Shown here: positions 25,868 to 32,763 of the stretch, one piece after another
Layout: every line of letters begins with the position of its first letter
Numbering within the stretch: the first letter of the stretch is position 1
Origin: an uncultured Spirochaetaceae bacterium
GTDB lineage: Bacteria > Spirochaetota > Spirochaetia > Treponematales > Treponemataceae
Assembly (NCBI GenBank): GCA_902766125.1
Contig: CACXCG010000041.1
Coordinates: 1 to 48,909, forward strand
DNA: 48,909 bases
Direction of reading: 5' to 3'
Made by a program: the position numbers and the translations under genes
The notes under the pieces: generated by a model
Database searches by the model: none
What the model saw: only the letters and a program-made list of their open reading frames with translations
Told to the model about the DNA's origin: nothing

Positions 25868-26554
25868 CTATCTTAATGATTCCAAAATAATTGCCACCAG
25901 CAGTGCAATCTGCTGCTCGGGCATCACTTCTGTATTCATTGCCAGCATGTCACCGGACAAAGCCATTTTCTGTACCATACTGAACAGAGAGTGTGTGATG
26001 GTAAAATACACTTCATTGCGTTTAATGCGTGCATTCTGGTGTGAAAGACCCGCATACGTAATGGAACCGTCACTTTCTCCTTTTTCAAGAGCAGCAATTA
26101 CTAAACTGCTAACCGTTGAAATTCCCTGCTCATAGTGCATAAGCCGTTCCTTTGAAACATTCTGACGGTGAATGAATGCATCAAAGTAATAGACAAAGCG
26201 AAAGAACTGCTCGTTCTTTGCATACGCTAACGGGAACGCGTTAAGCAGAGCCTTAAGCTGTTCGTATCCCGAAAGCGTTTTATATTCTTCCGACTCATAG
26301 TAGCTTCGGAAAAATTCATTCTGAACGTTCCATGCATAGATGGCACATTCAATGGCAAGGTCTTCTTTAGTTGAAAAGTAGCGGTACAACGATGCAACTC
26401 CAATTTCAGAAACCTTTGCAATTTCATTCATGGTTACCACATCAAAACCCTGCTCTGCAAACAGATTGTAGGAACAGGCAATGATGTGCTGGATGCGGGA
26501 CGCCTTAAGCGACTCCATCTCCATCTTATGTTTTTCAGCGGCCTGCATAGGCAT
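25868..26554 (-). CDS. TetR-family transcriptional regulator
   Basis: The product is at most 228 residues. The TetR helix-turn-helix is seen as SYNLFAEQGFDVVTMNEIAKVSEIGVASLYRYFSTKEDL split over residues about 28-66; the remaining helices form a ligand pocket of unknown specificity. The ATG at 26554 lies inside the end of the upstream glycosyltransferase gene (20-base overlap); later in-frame ATGs at 26548 and 26524 are possible. A perfect palindrome on the -10 of this operon (30163-30179) is the likely operator, which would make it a self-regulated repressor that is lifted by a galactoside or a lipid-linked ligand. Confidence 0.88.
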   Translation of the reverse strand: MPMQAAEKHKMEMESLKASRIQHIIACSYNLFAEQGFDVVTMNEIAKVSEIGVASLYRYFSTKEDLAIECAIYAWNVQNEFFRSYYESEEYKTLSGYEQLKALLNAFPLAYAKNEQFFRFVYYFDAFIHRQNVSKERLMHYEQGISTVSSLVIAALEKGESDGSITYAGLSHQNARIKRNEVYFTITHSLFSMVQKMALSGDMLAMNTEVMPEQQIALLVAIILESLR

Positions 26555-28049
26555 ACTTTGACCCCTTTCCGCTTACATCTGTAAGACCGGCTGCAAGTTC
26601 TACTGCGTGATAGGCTCCGTTGTACAGCCCCGCACGTTTATTGCTGATGATGGCATTGTTCATCATGACCAGCATATCCGGCTGCTCAATGAACTGACTG
26701 ATCATAAACAGCGCATAGTCAAGTGAATAACATTCCGGAGTACCGTCACCGGTTTCTGCAGAACGGATTGCACCCCATTTTTCGTGACCGCCCACATGCT
26801 GAATCATCAGTTTGGGAACCGGATAGAATGCAAGTTCACTGGGTTTTGTCATAAGCACATCACAGGCACGCATCAGAAGATTTGTTGCATATACTGCAGC
26901 AAAAATATCTTTATGACAGAACACATGGATTCCGCGTGACTCAGGTGCAGTACAGGCACTGTCGGAAAGTGCTGCATTTACAAACGAAGTTGTTTCGCTC
27001 CATTTGTCAAAGTGCAGGGTTGCAAGTCCTTCTATCTGCGGAACCTTCTGCCTAAACATGTCCCACACGTTAGCGTAGTCACCAATGTTAAGGTACAGGG
27101 TTGCTTTGTTCTGCTTGATGTACGGAATGAGTTTACTGATAAGGGCTGCAAAATAATCGCCCTGTGCACCGGCACCACCAATGCTCAGAAGGAAGCGGAC
27201 CGGTTTTCCGTTAGACAGGCGGTCAATGCGTGAAGCACAGTCTGCTTCGATATTCTGCACCAGTTCATCATCAACATAGTGAGCAGTGTACACAATGTCT
27301 TCTTTGTTCATTGGTTTGAGGGTACGCTTTGTATCAAAACCTGCAAGCGTACGGTAACCGATGTAAGAAGACGGAGTCTGAATGGTATGCAGTGCACCTT
27401 CAGAAAGATGCAGTGCCATAGGCCAGTTGTCGGGAATTGCATTTACTACATGTGTCATTCCTGCATGCACTGCTGCCTGAGACGGCCACACGTGAGTTGC
27501 AATGTACGGAACATCTTTGGGAATATCAGTGAACAGCGGAACCATAAGTTCTGCGTTTTTCTGATCTCCTGCGTTGTAGGTAATTTTCTTAAAGCCTTCG
27601 TAGTTAAGCGGATCCCAGATAAGTTTATTGAACAGCTTGAATTTCTGCGAAAGGCGTGAACCCATAGAATACAGTTCATTCTGTGAACCGATGATTTTAG
27701 TACACGTTGTTTCGGGGAATGAATTAAGGTCAAGCCACAGCGGAGTATATCCCATTGCATGAGCAGCAGATGCCATTGCCATAGAAATGCGGTAATGACC
27801 AAATCCCATTCTGATATTTCCGATGATGACACATTTTTTGGGAAGTGTTTCAAGCGGATTATCTGAAAGCTTAAGCACTTTTACTCCCATAACCGGAGTA
27901 AGCACTTCGTTGTCCACTGCAGCAAGATGATACGGTGTATTGCGGTCATCTCCAAATTTCTTGAGGAACTTTTTCTGTGCCTTTGCAGCCTTTCTGATGG
28001 TAGCCTTGTCGATTGTGTTTCCAAAAATAACTGAACTTCTGTCTTTCAT
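26535..28049 (-). CDS. GT-B glycosyltransferase, MGDG-synthase/GT28-like (putative)
   Basis: The 504-residue product is not one I can name, but its plan fits a two-domain GT-B enzyme. Residues 77-91 (GNIRMGFGHYRISMA) resemble the N-terminal loop of MGDG synthases and MurG, where GGGH binds the acceptor side. LSIGGAGAQG at 288-297 matches the opening of the C-terminal sugar-nucleotide domain, and TKPSELAFYP (401-410) with HVGGHEKWGA (418-427) lies where these enzymes hold the nucleotide sugar. No membrane segment is seen. Treponemes have glycosyl-diacylglycerol lipids, so a lipid galactosyltransferase is a possible role, not a shown one. The start at 28049 follows AGAAGGAG. Confidence 0.6.
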   Translation of the reverse strand: MKDRSSVIFGNTIDKATIRKAAKAQKKFLKKFGDDRNTPYHLAAVDNEVLTPVMGVKVLKLSDNPLETLPKKCVIIGNIRMGFGHYRISMAMASAAHAMGYTPLWLDLNSFPETTCTKIIGSQNELYSMGSRLSQKFKLFNKLIWDPLNYEGFKKITYNAGDQKNAELMVPLFTDIPKDVPYIATHVWPSQAAVHAGMTHVVNAIPDNWPMALHLSEGALHTIQTPSSYIGYRTLAGFDTKRTLKPMNKEDIVYTAHYVDDELVQNIEADCASRIDRLSNGKPVRFLLSIGGAGAQGDYFAALISKLIPYIKQNKATLYLNIGDYANVWDMFRQKVPQIEGLATLHFDKWSETTSFVNAALSDSACTAPESRGIHVFCHKDIFAAVYATNLLMRACDVLMTKPSELAFYPVPKLMIQHVGGHEKWGAIRSAETGDGTPECYSLDYALFMISQFIEQPDMLVMMNNAIISNKRAGLYNGAYHAVELAAGLTDVSGKGSKYAYAGR

Positions 28050-28085
28050 ATACAACTCCTTCTTATGCGTGTGTACTTATGCATT

Positions 28086-30113
28086 TTACTTTGCAGCTAC
28101 GTTCTGAAGTTCCCAGATGGAGATTGAATGTTTTTCCATAAGGTAACCGTTTTTTGTTTTTCTGCCATGCAGTAAAAGCGGTTCAAAACCGTCTTTAGGA
28201 CTGACTGCTTCAAGTTCCAGTTCTTCGTGAACCTGACCGTCATGCAGGGGAACATCCTTGTCTGACAGGTTTATAAAGCCGACATAGCGCAGGTCGCGGC
28301 TGTAGATACAATAGGTATCTTCTGTCTTATTCTGAACCGCCCATTCTGTTCCGCGGAAAATCTTGAGCAGATTATCCATGTGGTTGGTAAAGTAACCTTC
28401 CGTTGAGGGATTAAAACTGACCGGATCATCAGAGAGCATAACCTGACTTGAGAACAGATAGTTAACCAGCACAATCAGTTCTTTTTCGGTGTCGGTAAGC
28501 GAAATATTGTCATAGCGCATAAAGACAACATCGGGGTCATTCAGATACACTGACTTATCCCAGAAGGCATGTCCCAGCGTACTCTGCATGTTTGCATAGG
28601 CTCCGGTGCGTGCTGCAAAATGAAGCTTACGCAGATAGTTTACATCCCAGGCTTCTTTGGTATCAGGTCCTATGCGTGAAAGCGGCAGACAGTTGTATGA
28701 AGAACCAAACGGAAGACCGCAGCCAAGATATGCAACCGGCTTACCGTCACGGCTTGCCTTTGCTTTTGTAACAACTTTAAGTGCGCGGTCATACCACTGA
28801 TAGGCAGAACCACCGCATTTAAATACACCGTTGAGCATACCCGCAAACAGAAAGTCAAGTTTCAGGTAGCGGAATCCCCATGCGTTGATAACGGTATCCA
28901 TAAGGTTTGAAAGATACTCAATAACTTCATCGTTACTCAGATCAAGACAGAAATATGAATACGGTTTATCGGGCTGATCTTTTCCAAGCGGAGCTCCCCA
29001 CAGAAGATGGAAACCGGCAGGAACGGGCTTACCCTTTTTATCACGCAGAATCCACTCACGGTGTTCGCGTGCAGTCTTACTTCTCCAGTCAATAATAAAC
29101 GGAGCAATCCATAATCCGGGAACAAATCCTTTATCTTCAATGGAAGATGCAAGGGCTGCCATTCCACTGGGGAACCGCTGTTCATTAACTTCCCAGTCAC
29201 CCAAAGCTTTTTCCCATCCGTCATCCACCTGGAATACGACAGGCTTTCTGCGTTCAAGGTAACGGACCGTCAAAAGGTTCTGTGTCTTAGGCAGCATTTC
29301 CAGATCTTTGCTGATAAGTTCTTCGTTGATATCGGCATAGTGATTGTACCAGCTTTCCCATCCTGCAATACACAGTTTGCGGACAGGATCATCAGCAACA
29401 CAGTTAAGGAATTCATACGGTTCCGTACGGCGCTGCAGGGTCTGAGAAAACAGTGCAGAAATACCTTCTTTAAGTGCAAAGAAATCGTATGCAACAAAGA
29501 CAGAAAGTTCTGCAATTTTTTCTCCGGTGCGCCAGGTTTTTCCATCAGTGTATGCGGTACAGTGAATGGTTCTTTCGTGACGGTCTACATAAAACTGAAC
29601 GGGAGGCATTACTTTGTTACGGCTTTCTTCAATAAAGGAATCTGCATTTGAAGGAGTTGCCGTAAAATAATCAGTGTTTGCATCGCCCGTAGAAACAACA
29701 GCAATATAGGTTGTTCCCCAGCGGAAATAAATGACAAACTGTCCTTTCAGATATTTTTTCTGACTTAAGGAATGAGGTGCGGTACCGGGGAATGAAATGT
29801 ACTGCTTCCACTGCGGAACAAGGGGAATGTAATCTTTCTGAATCTGACCGCACGGAATTTCTCCGCCGAACCCCCAGGACTGCCAGCCGGAACCATAGAA
29901 CGAAAAGTCGTTTGAAATGCAGTTTTTAATCTGCTCGGGACGCTTAACCAGCTTTATCAGATCATCAATCTGCAGCACGGCAAACAGACGGTTATGTGGA
30001 TCAGGCTCGGTTGTAGCAGACACAATGCTGTAGGTATTGCGCATAAAGGCACTGCACTGCTTTACGGTAAGCGGCAGTGTTTCACTCTTGCAGAAAATGT
30101 TCGAAAGTTCCAT
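28086..30113 (-). CDS. Alpha-galactosidase, GH36 type
   Basis: The 675-residue protein shows the clan GH-D barrel: WESWYNHYADI, VVFQVDDGW (292-300), GLWIAPF (333-339) and RYLKLDFLFAG with the likely nucleophile Asp420. The general acid is probably Asp484 in SRIGPDTKEAWD. An N-terminal beta-sandwich of about 240 residues precedes the barrel, as in GH36. There is no signal peptide, so it should act in the cytoplasm on sugars brought in by the symporter three genes downstream. It leads the operon and is the gene closest to the putative TetR operator. Substrate range (galactosides versus related alpha-glycosides) cannot be told. Confidence 0.85.
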   Translation of the reverse strand: MELSNIFCKSETLPLTVKQCSAFMRNTYSIVSATTEPDPHNRLFAVLQIDDLIKLVKRPEQIKNCISNDFSFYGSGWQSWGFGGEIPCGQIQKDYIPLVPQWKQYISFPGTAPHSLSQKKYLKGQFVIYFRWGTTYIAVVSTGDANTDYFTATPSNADSFIEESRNKVMPPVQFYVDRHERTIHCTAYTDGKTWRTGEKIAELSVFVAYDFFALKEGISALFSQTLQRRTEPYEFLNCVADDPVRKLCIAGWESWYNHYADINEELISKDLEMLPKTQNLLTVRYLERRKPVVFQVDDGWEKALGDWEVNEQRFPSGMAALASSIEDKGFVPGLWIAPFIIDWRSKTAREHREWILRDKKGKPVPAGFHLLWGAPLGKDQPDKPYSYFCLDLSNDEVIEYLSNLMDTVINAWGFRYLKLDFLFAGMLNGVFKCGGSAYQWYDRALKVVTKAKASRDGKPVAYLGCGLPFGSSYNCLPLSRIGPDTKEAWDVNYLRKLHFAARTGAYANMQSTLGHAFWDKSVYLNDPDVVFMRYDNISLTDTEKELIVLVNYLFSSQVMLSDDPVSFNPSTEGYFTNHMDNLLKIFRGTEWAVQNKTEDTYCIYSRDLRYVGFINLSDKDVPLHDGQVHEELELEAVSPKDGFEPLLLHGRKTKNGYLMEKHSISIWELQNVAAK

Positions 30114-30162
30114 ACAGTCCCCCGTTAATAGCCCTCTCTTACTGAGAGTGTTACTATCATTA

Positions 30163-30179
30163 TGATAATTTAATTATCA
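30163..30179. promoter_or_regulatory. Perfect 17-bp palindrome, likely TetR operator
   Basis: TGATAATT-T-AATTATCA is perfectly symmetric and covers the -10 of the alpha-galactosidase promoter. A second overlapping palindrome, ATCATTATGAT, lies at 30156-30166, and CTCTC/GAGAG arms lie at 30134-30148 in the leader. A TetR repressor is encoded in the same operon, so binding here is a natural reading. Confidence 0.6.
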
Positions 30180-30201
30180 CACGGGATTTTATATCTGTCA
30201 A
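30173..30201 (-). promoter_or_regulatory. Promoter of the alpha-galactosidase operon
   Basis: Reading leftward, TTGACA at 30201-30196 and GATAAT at 30178-30173 are separated by 17 bases: a consensus -35 and a near-consensus -10. The leader of about 50 bases contains a hairpin-forming CTCTC/GAGAG repeat and GGGGGAC before the ATG. Confidence 0.8.
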
Positions 30202-30257
30202 GAAAAATTTATGAATTTTTCTCAAAATTTAAAGAAATCTGGTTTATACTGTAAATC

Positions 30258-30347
30258 ATGGAAAATTTCACGTTTTATGCATGTACAAAGTTCGTGTTCG
30301 GAAAAAACACAGAAAAGGAAGCGTCTTATCCAAAGCGTTTTCTATAA
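30258..30347 (+). pseudogene. Remnant of an iron-containing alcohol dehydrogenase gene (5' end only)
   Basis: A 29-codon frame starts MENFTFYACTKFVFGKNTE and ends at TAA 30345. The first 19 residues closely match the start of butanol dehydrogenase/YqhD-type iron alcohol dehydrogenases, which typically open MENFxYYNPTKIIFGKGT. After that the likeness stops, and the M28 peptidase gene begins 10 bases later on the other strand. The usual protein has about 385 residues, so all catalytic and metal-binding parts are lost. TATACT at 30245-30250 still stands 7 bases before the ATG. I read this as a gene broken by deletion or rearrangement; a functional short peptide is unlikely. Confidence 0.75.
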
Positions 30348-30356
30348 TGCAAAAAG

Positions 30357-31271
30357 TCATGCGGGCGTAAGGGTTGTTGCAAGCTGAGTAAGGATTGCCT
30401 GCATGACGGCAACACTCTGCGGGGTAAGGGACTGTTCGTTGTCCTGCGGGGTGTGAAACAGTCTCCAGGTTAAGGGCATGCGGTCTTTGTACGAATATTC
30501 AACCAGTTCGCCGGATGCACGCTGCTGTTTGGTTGCCTCGCGGTTCATGACGGCTGCTTCAAGGTTTTTGTCTGCCATGAGGGACCTTGCATACAGGGCT
30601 GCTTCATCTGCGGGAAGCATGGTTATGGCAACTGCGGGGATTCCACAGGCAAGGAAAGACGCATTGTCACTGTAGGGAACAGGCAATGTCATCCATCTTC
30701 CGGGACTGGCACGGGACAAAAGCTCCTGGGTGCGGTTGTACAAGTCAGTATATTTTCCAAGGAATTTTTTATCTGTCTTTGGAGGAAACGTATGCCGCGA
30801 TAAGACCGGGACTTCTCCCCTTCCGCAGGAATCAAACACATACACATCGTCGCTGGTAATGCCTAAACGCTTAAACACATTGGCTATTCCGTAGGCCCCC
30901 TGCTCTGTTACGCCGGTTGACCAGCCCAGTTCTTCTCCGTCAGTAAAGAAAATGCGTACATTATGGGTTACCTGCTGCTGTTTTGCGTAAGACGCAAGCT
31001 GTACTGCCCAGTTCATAATCTGCCAGTCTGCAGCAGAATTGTCGTTAGCACCGGGACTGCCGGACATGCGGTCGTAATGGGCAATGACGGTTTTTATGCG
31101 GTACTGCGGATTGTAAGAAGATTGATCAAACTGAACCAGAATGTGATTTTTTCCGTCTATAACCGTACGCGCACTCTTTACGCCATGACGTTCAAGCCAC
31201 GACTCTATGAATGCCGCACGGTCTGTCTGAGGAGCAAGATATTCTGCAAACTCAGGCCCAAGGAAACTCAT
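30357..31271 (-). CDS. M28-family zinc aminopeptidase
   Basis: The 304-residue protein has the metal ligands of M28 peptidases in order: His in VIAHYD, Asp in PGANDNSAA (the shared bridging ligand), Glu-Glu in DGEELG (catalytic base and ligand) and Asp in VYVFDSCGRGE. A further His ligand is expected near the C-terminus, where LFHTPQD is a candidate. There is no signal peptide, so it should trim peptides in the cytoplasm. The ATG overlaps the stop of the RRM gene as ATGA, which implies coupled translation. Its 3' end lies beside the alcohol dehydrogenase remnant. Confidence 0.85.
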   Translation of the reverse strand: MSFLGPEFAEYLAPQTDRAAFIESWLERHGVKSARTVIDGKNHILVQFDQSSYNPQYRIKTVIAHYDRMSGSPGANDNSAADWQIMNWAVQLASYAKQQQVTHNVRIFFTDGEELGWSTGVTEQGAYGIANVFKRLGITSDDVYVFDSCGRGEVPVLSRHTFPPKTDKKFLGKYTDLYNRTQELLSRASPGRWMTLPVPYSDNASFLACGIPAVAITMLPADEAALYARSLMADKNLEAAVMNREATKQQRASGELVEYSYKDRMPLTWRLFHTPQDNEQSLTPQSVAVMQAILTQLATTLTPA

Positions 31272-31561
31272 GTTCTGGGAAATCCTCCGTTATGAGGGCG
31301 GTTCTGACGGGGTGGCCGCTCTTCTGCCACACTTACGCGGATTTTGCGTCCATCCACTTCTTTACCGTTGAGGGCATCGATTGCCTTTGAAAGCGGTGCT
31401 TCTTCGGTAAACGTAACGAATCCGAACCCTTTTGAACGCTGTGTTTCGCGGTCTTTAATGACCACTGCAGCTTCAACCTGTCCAAACTGAGAAAACAATT
31501 CACTCAGCATCTGTTCATCTGTGCGGAAATTCAAGTTTCCCACATACAATTTATTAGCCAT
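31268..31561 (-). CDS. Single RRM-domain RNA-binding protein
   Basis: The 97-residue protein is one RNA recognition motif. RNP2 is KLYVGNL (residues 4-10) and RNP1 is KGFGFVTF (about 44-51); the C-terminal tail is short and rich in Pro, Arg and Asn. Small RRM proteins of this kind are found in cyanobacteria, spirochaetes and other groups and probably bind single-stranded RNA, often with roles in cold or mRNA fate. The start at 31561 is chosen because RNP2 follows directly and TATACT ends 6 bases upstream. It is divergent from adenosine deaminase and overlaps the M28 gene. Confidence 0.93.
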   Translation of the reverse strand: MANKLYVGNLNFRTDEQMLSELFSQFGQVEAAVVIKDRETQRSKGFGFVTFTEEAPLSKAIDALNGKEVDGRKIRVSVAEERPPRQNRPHNGGFPRT

Positions 31562-31567
31562 ACCGTA

Positions 31568-31597
31568 AGTATATACCCGCCATCCCAATTTGTCCAA
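31568..31597 (-). promoter_or_regulatory. Promoter of the RRM-M28 unit, leaderless arrangement
   Basis: Reading leftward, TTGGAC at 31597-31592, 18 bases and TATACT at 31573-31568 are seen. The -10 ends 6 bases before the ATG at 31561. Confidence 0.7.
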
Positions 31598-31609
31598 CAA
31601 AAAAATCAC

Positions 31610-31638
31610 TTGCGGTACATTTGTATCTGTGATATACT
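31610..31638 (+). promoter_or_regulatory. Promoter of adenosine deaminase
   Basis: TTGCGG at 31610-31615 and TATACT at 31633-31638 are 17 bases apart. The start codon follows 9 bases after the -10, so the leader is at most a few bases. A second TATAAT directly before the ATG cannot act as -10 for this start. Confidence 0.7.
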
Positions 31639-31647
31639 TTCTATAAT

Positions 31648-32694
31648 ATGAATAAAACGCAATTTTACAGTTTATTGAAATCGGTTCCAAAGGCTGAAAT
31701 TCATTTACATAGCGAAGCTGTTATGACGCGTAAAACCATACGCCGGCTGTACAAATCCTGCCAGGGCGCCGCAATGACAACTGAACGAATGAAAAAACTG
31801 TTCAGCTATGAAGACTTAAACGGCTTTATCAACGCATTCCTGACGGTTCAGTCCTATATCAGTTCCGCAGATGATCTTAAGATTGTTTTTGATGATATCC
31901 GCACATACCTTGAAGACAACAACATTGTCTACGCAGAACTGTTCTTTGCGCCTTCTTCATTCCTGAAACGCGGATACGACTTCCACAATATGATTTCCCG
32001 CATTTCAGAAAGCATTTCCAACATAGAAAAAACTGACAAACGCACCATGCGCATTCTGGTTGACGTAAGCCGTACCTTTGGCGAAGAAAATGCAATGCAC
32101 AACCTGGACCTGACCATAAAAGAAAACAATCCGTACATTCTGGGCATTGGCTTAGGCGGAGCAGAAACAAAAGGTCCCGCAAAAGACTTCGAGCGCGTAT
32201 TTGCAAAAGCCCGCAAAGCAGGTCTTCATGTAGTAGCCCACGCAGGCGAAGATGTAGAAAGCTGGTCAATCAAAGATGCACTGCACCTGCTTAAAGCAGA
32301 ACGAATCGGTCACGGCATTACCGCCGCTCAGGATCCCGACCTGGTAAAAGAAATGGCAAAGAATCAGATTCCGTTTGAAATCTGTCCCACCAGTAACACC
32401 TTTACCAAAAAAGTAGTCAGCCGCATTCAGGATCACCCGGTACGCCAGCTGTATGACGAAGGCTGTTTTATTACCATTAACACCGACGATCCGGCATTCT
32501 TTAAAGTGTCACTCATTGACGAATACTGGAACCTGTACAGCAAGCTTCACTTCTCTGCAGATGACATCAGAAAAATCATCATTAACGGATTTAAAGCTGC
32601 ATTTATTTCTGACAGTGCAAAGAAAAAATATACCGCTGCTGTCAACAAAGCATGGAAAGAGTGGTTTGCACAGAACCCCGACGTTACTGAATAA
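31648..32694 (+). CDS. add: Adenosine deaminase family protein
   Basis: The 348-residue protein has the metal and catalytic residues of the family: His19 and His21 in AEIHLHSEA, HAGED with the His and Glu, RIGHG, and NTDDPAFF with the two Asp. These enzymes turn adenosine into inosine with zinc for purine salvage; close relatives act on adenine or on other purine-like compounds, so the substrate is not certain. In HLHSEA, Ser stands where most adenosine deaminases have Leu-Asp (HxHLDG), which is a reason for caution. It stands alone, with a terminator after it. Confidence 0.85.
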   Translation: MNKTQFYSLLKSVPKAEIHLHSEAVMTRKTIRRLYKSCQGAAMTTERMKKLFSYEDLNGFINAFLTVQSYISSADDLKIVFDDIRTYLEDNNIVYAELFFAPSSFLKRGYDFHNMISRISESISNIEKTDKRTMRILVDVSRTFGEENAMHNLDLTIKENNPYILGIGLGGAETKGPAKDFERVFAKARKAGLHVVAHAGEDVESWSIKDALHLLKAERIGHGITAAQDPDLVKEMAKNQIPFEICPTSNTFTKKVVSRIQDHPVRQLYDEGCFITINTDDPAFFKVSLIDEYWNLYSKLHFSADDIRKIIINGFKAAFISDSAKKKYTAAVNKAWKEWFAQNPDVTE

Positions 32695-32717
32695 TCACTT
32701 TGTTTTACTGCATACAA

Positions 32718-32752
32718 AAAGGGCTGCCGTAATAGCAGCCCTTTCTTTTTTT
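32718..32752. terminator. Bidirectional terminator between adenosine deaminase and the GH2 gene
   Basis: AAAGGGCTGC and GCAGCCCTTT form a perfect 10-base stem around a 7-base loop, followed by a T-rich tail (and with A residues before it), ending both converging units. Confidence 0.9.
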
Positions 32753-32763
32753 CACGCGTACAG

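Noticed and set aside
30258..30347. A real 29-residue peptide gene
   Set aside because: The first 19 residues match the start of a much longer enzyme family and the likeness then stops, which fits a broken gene better.
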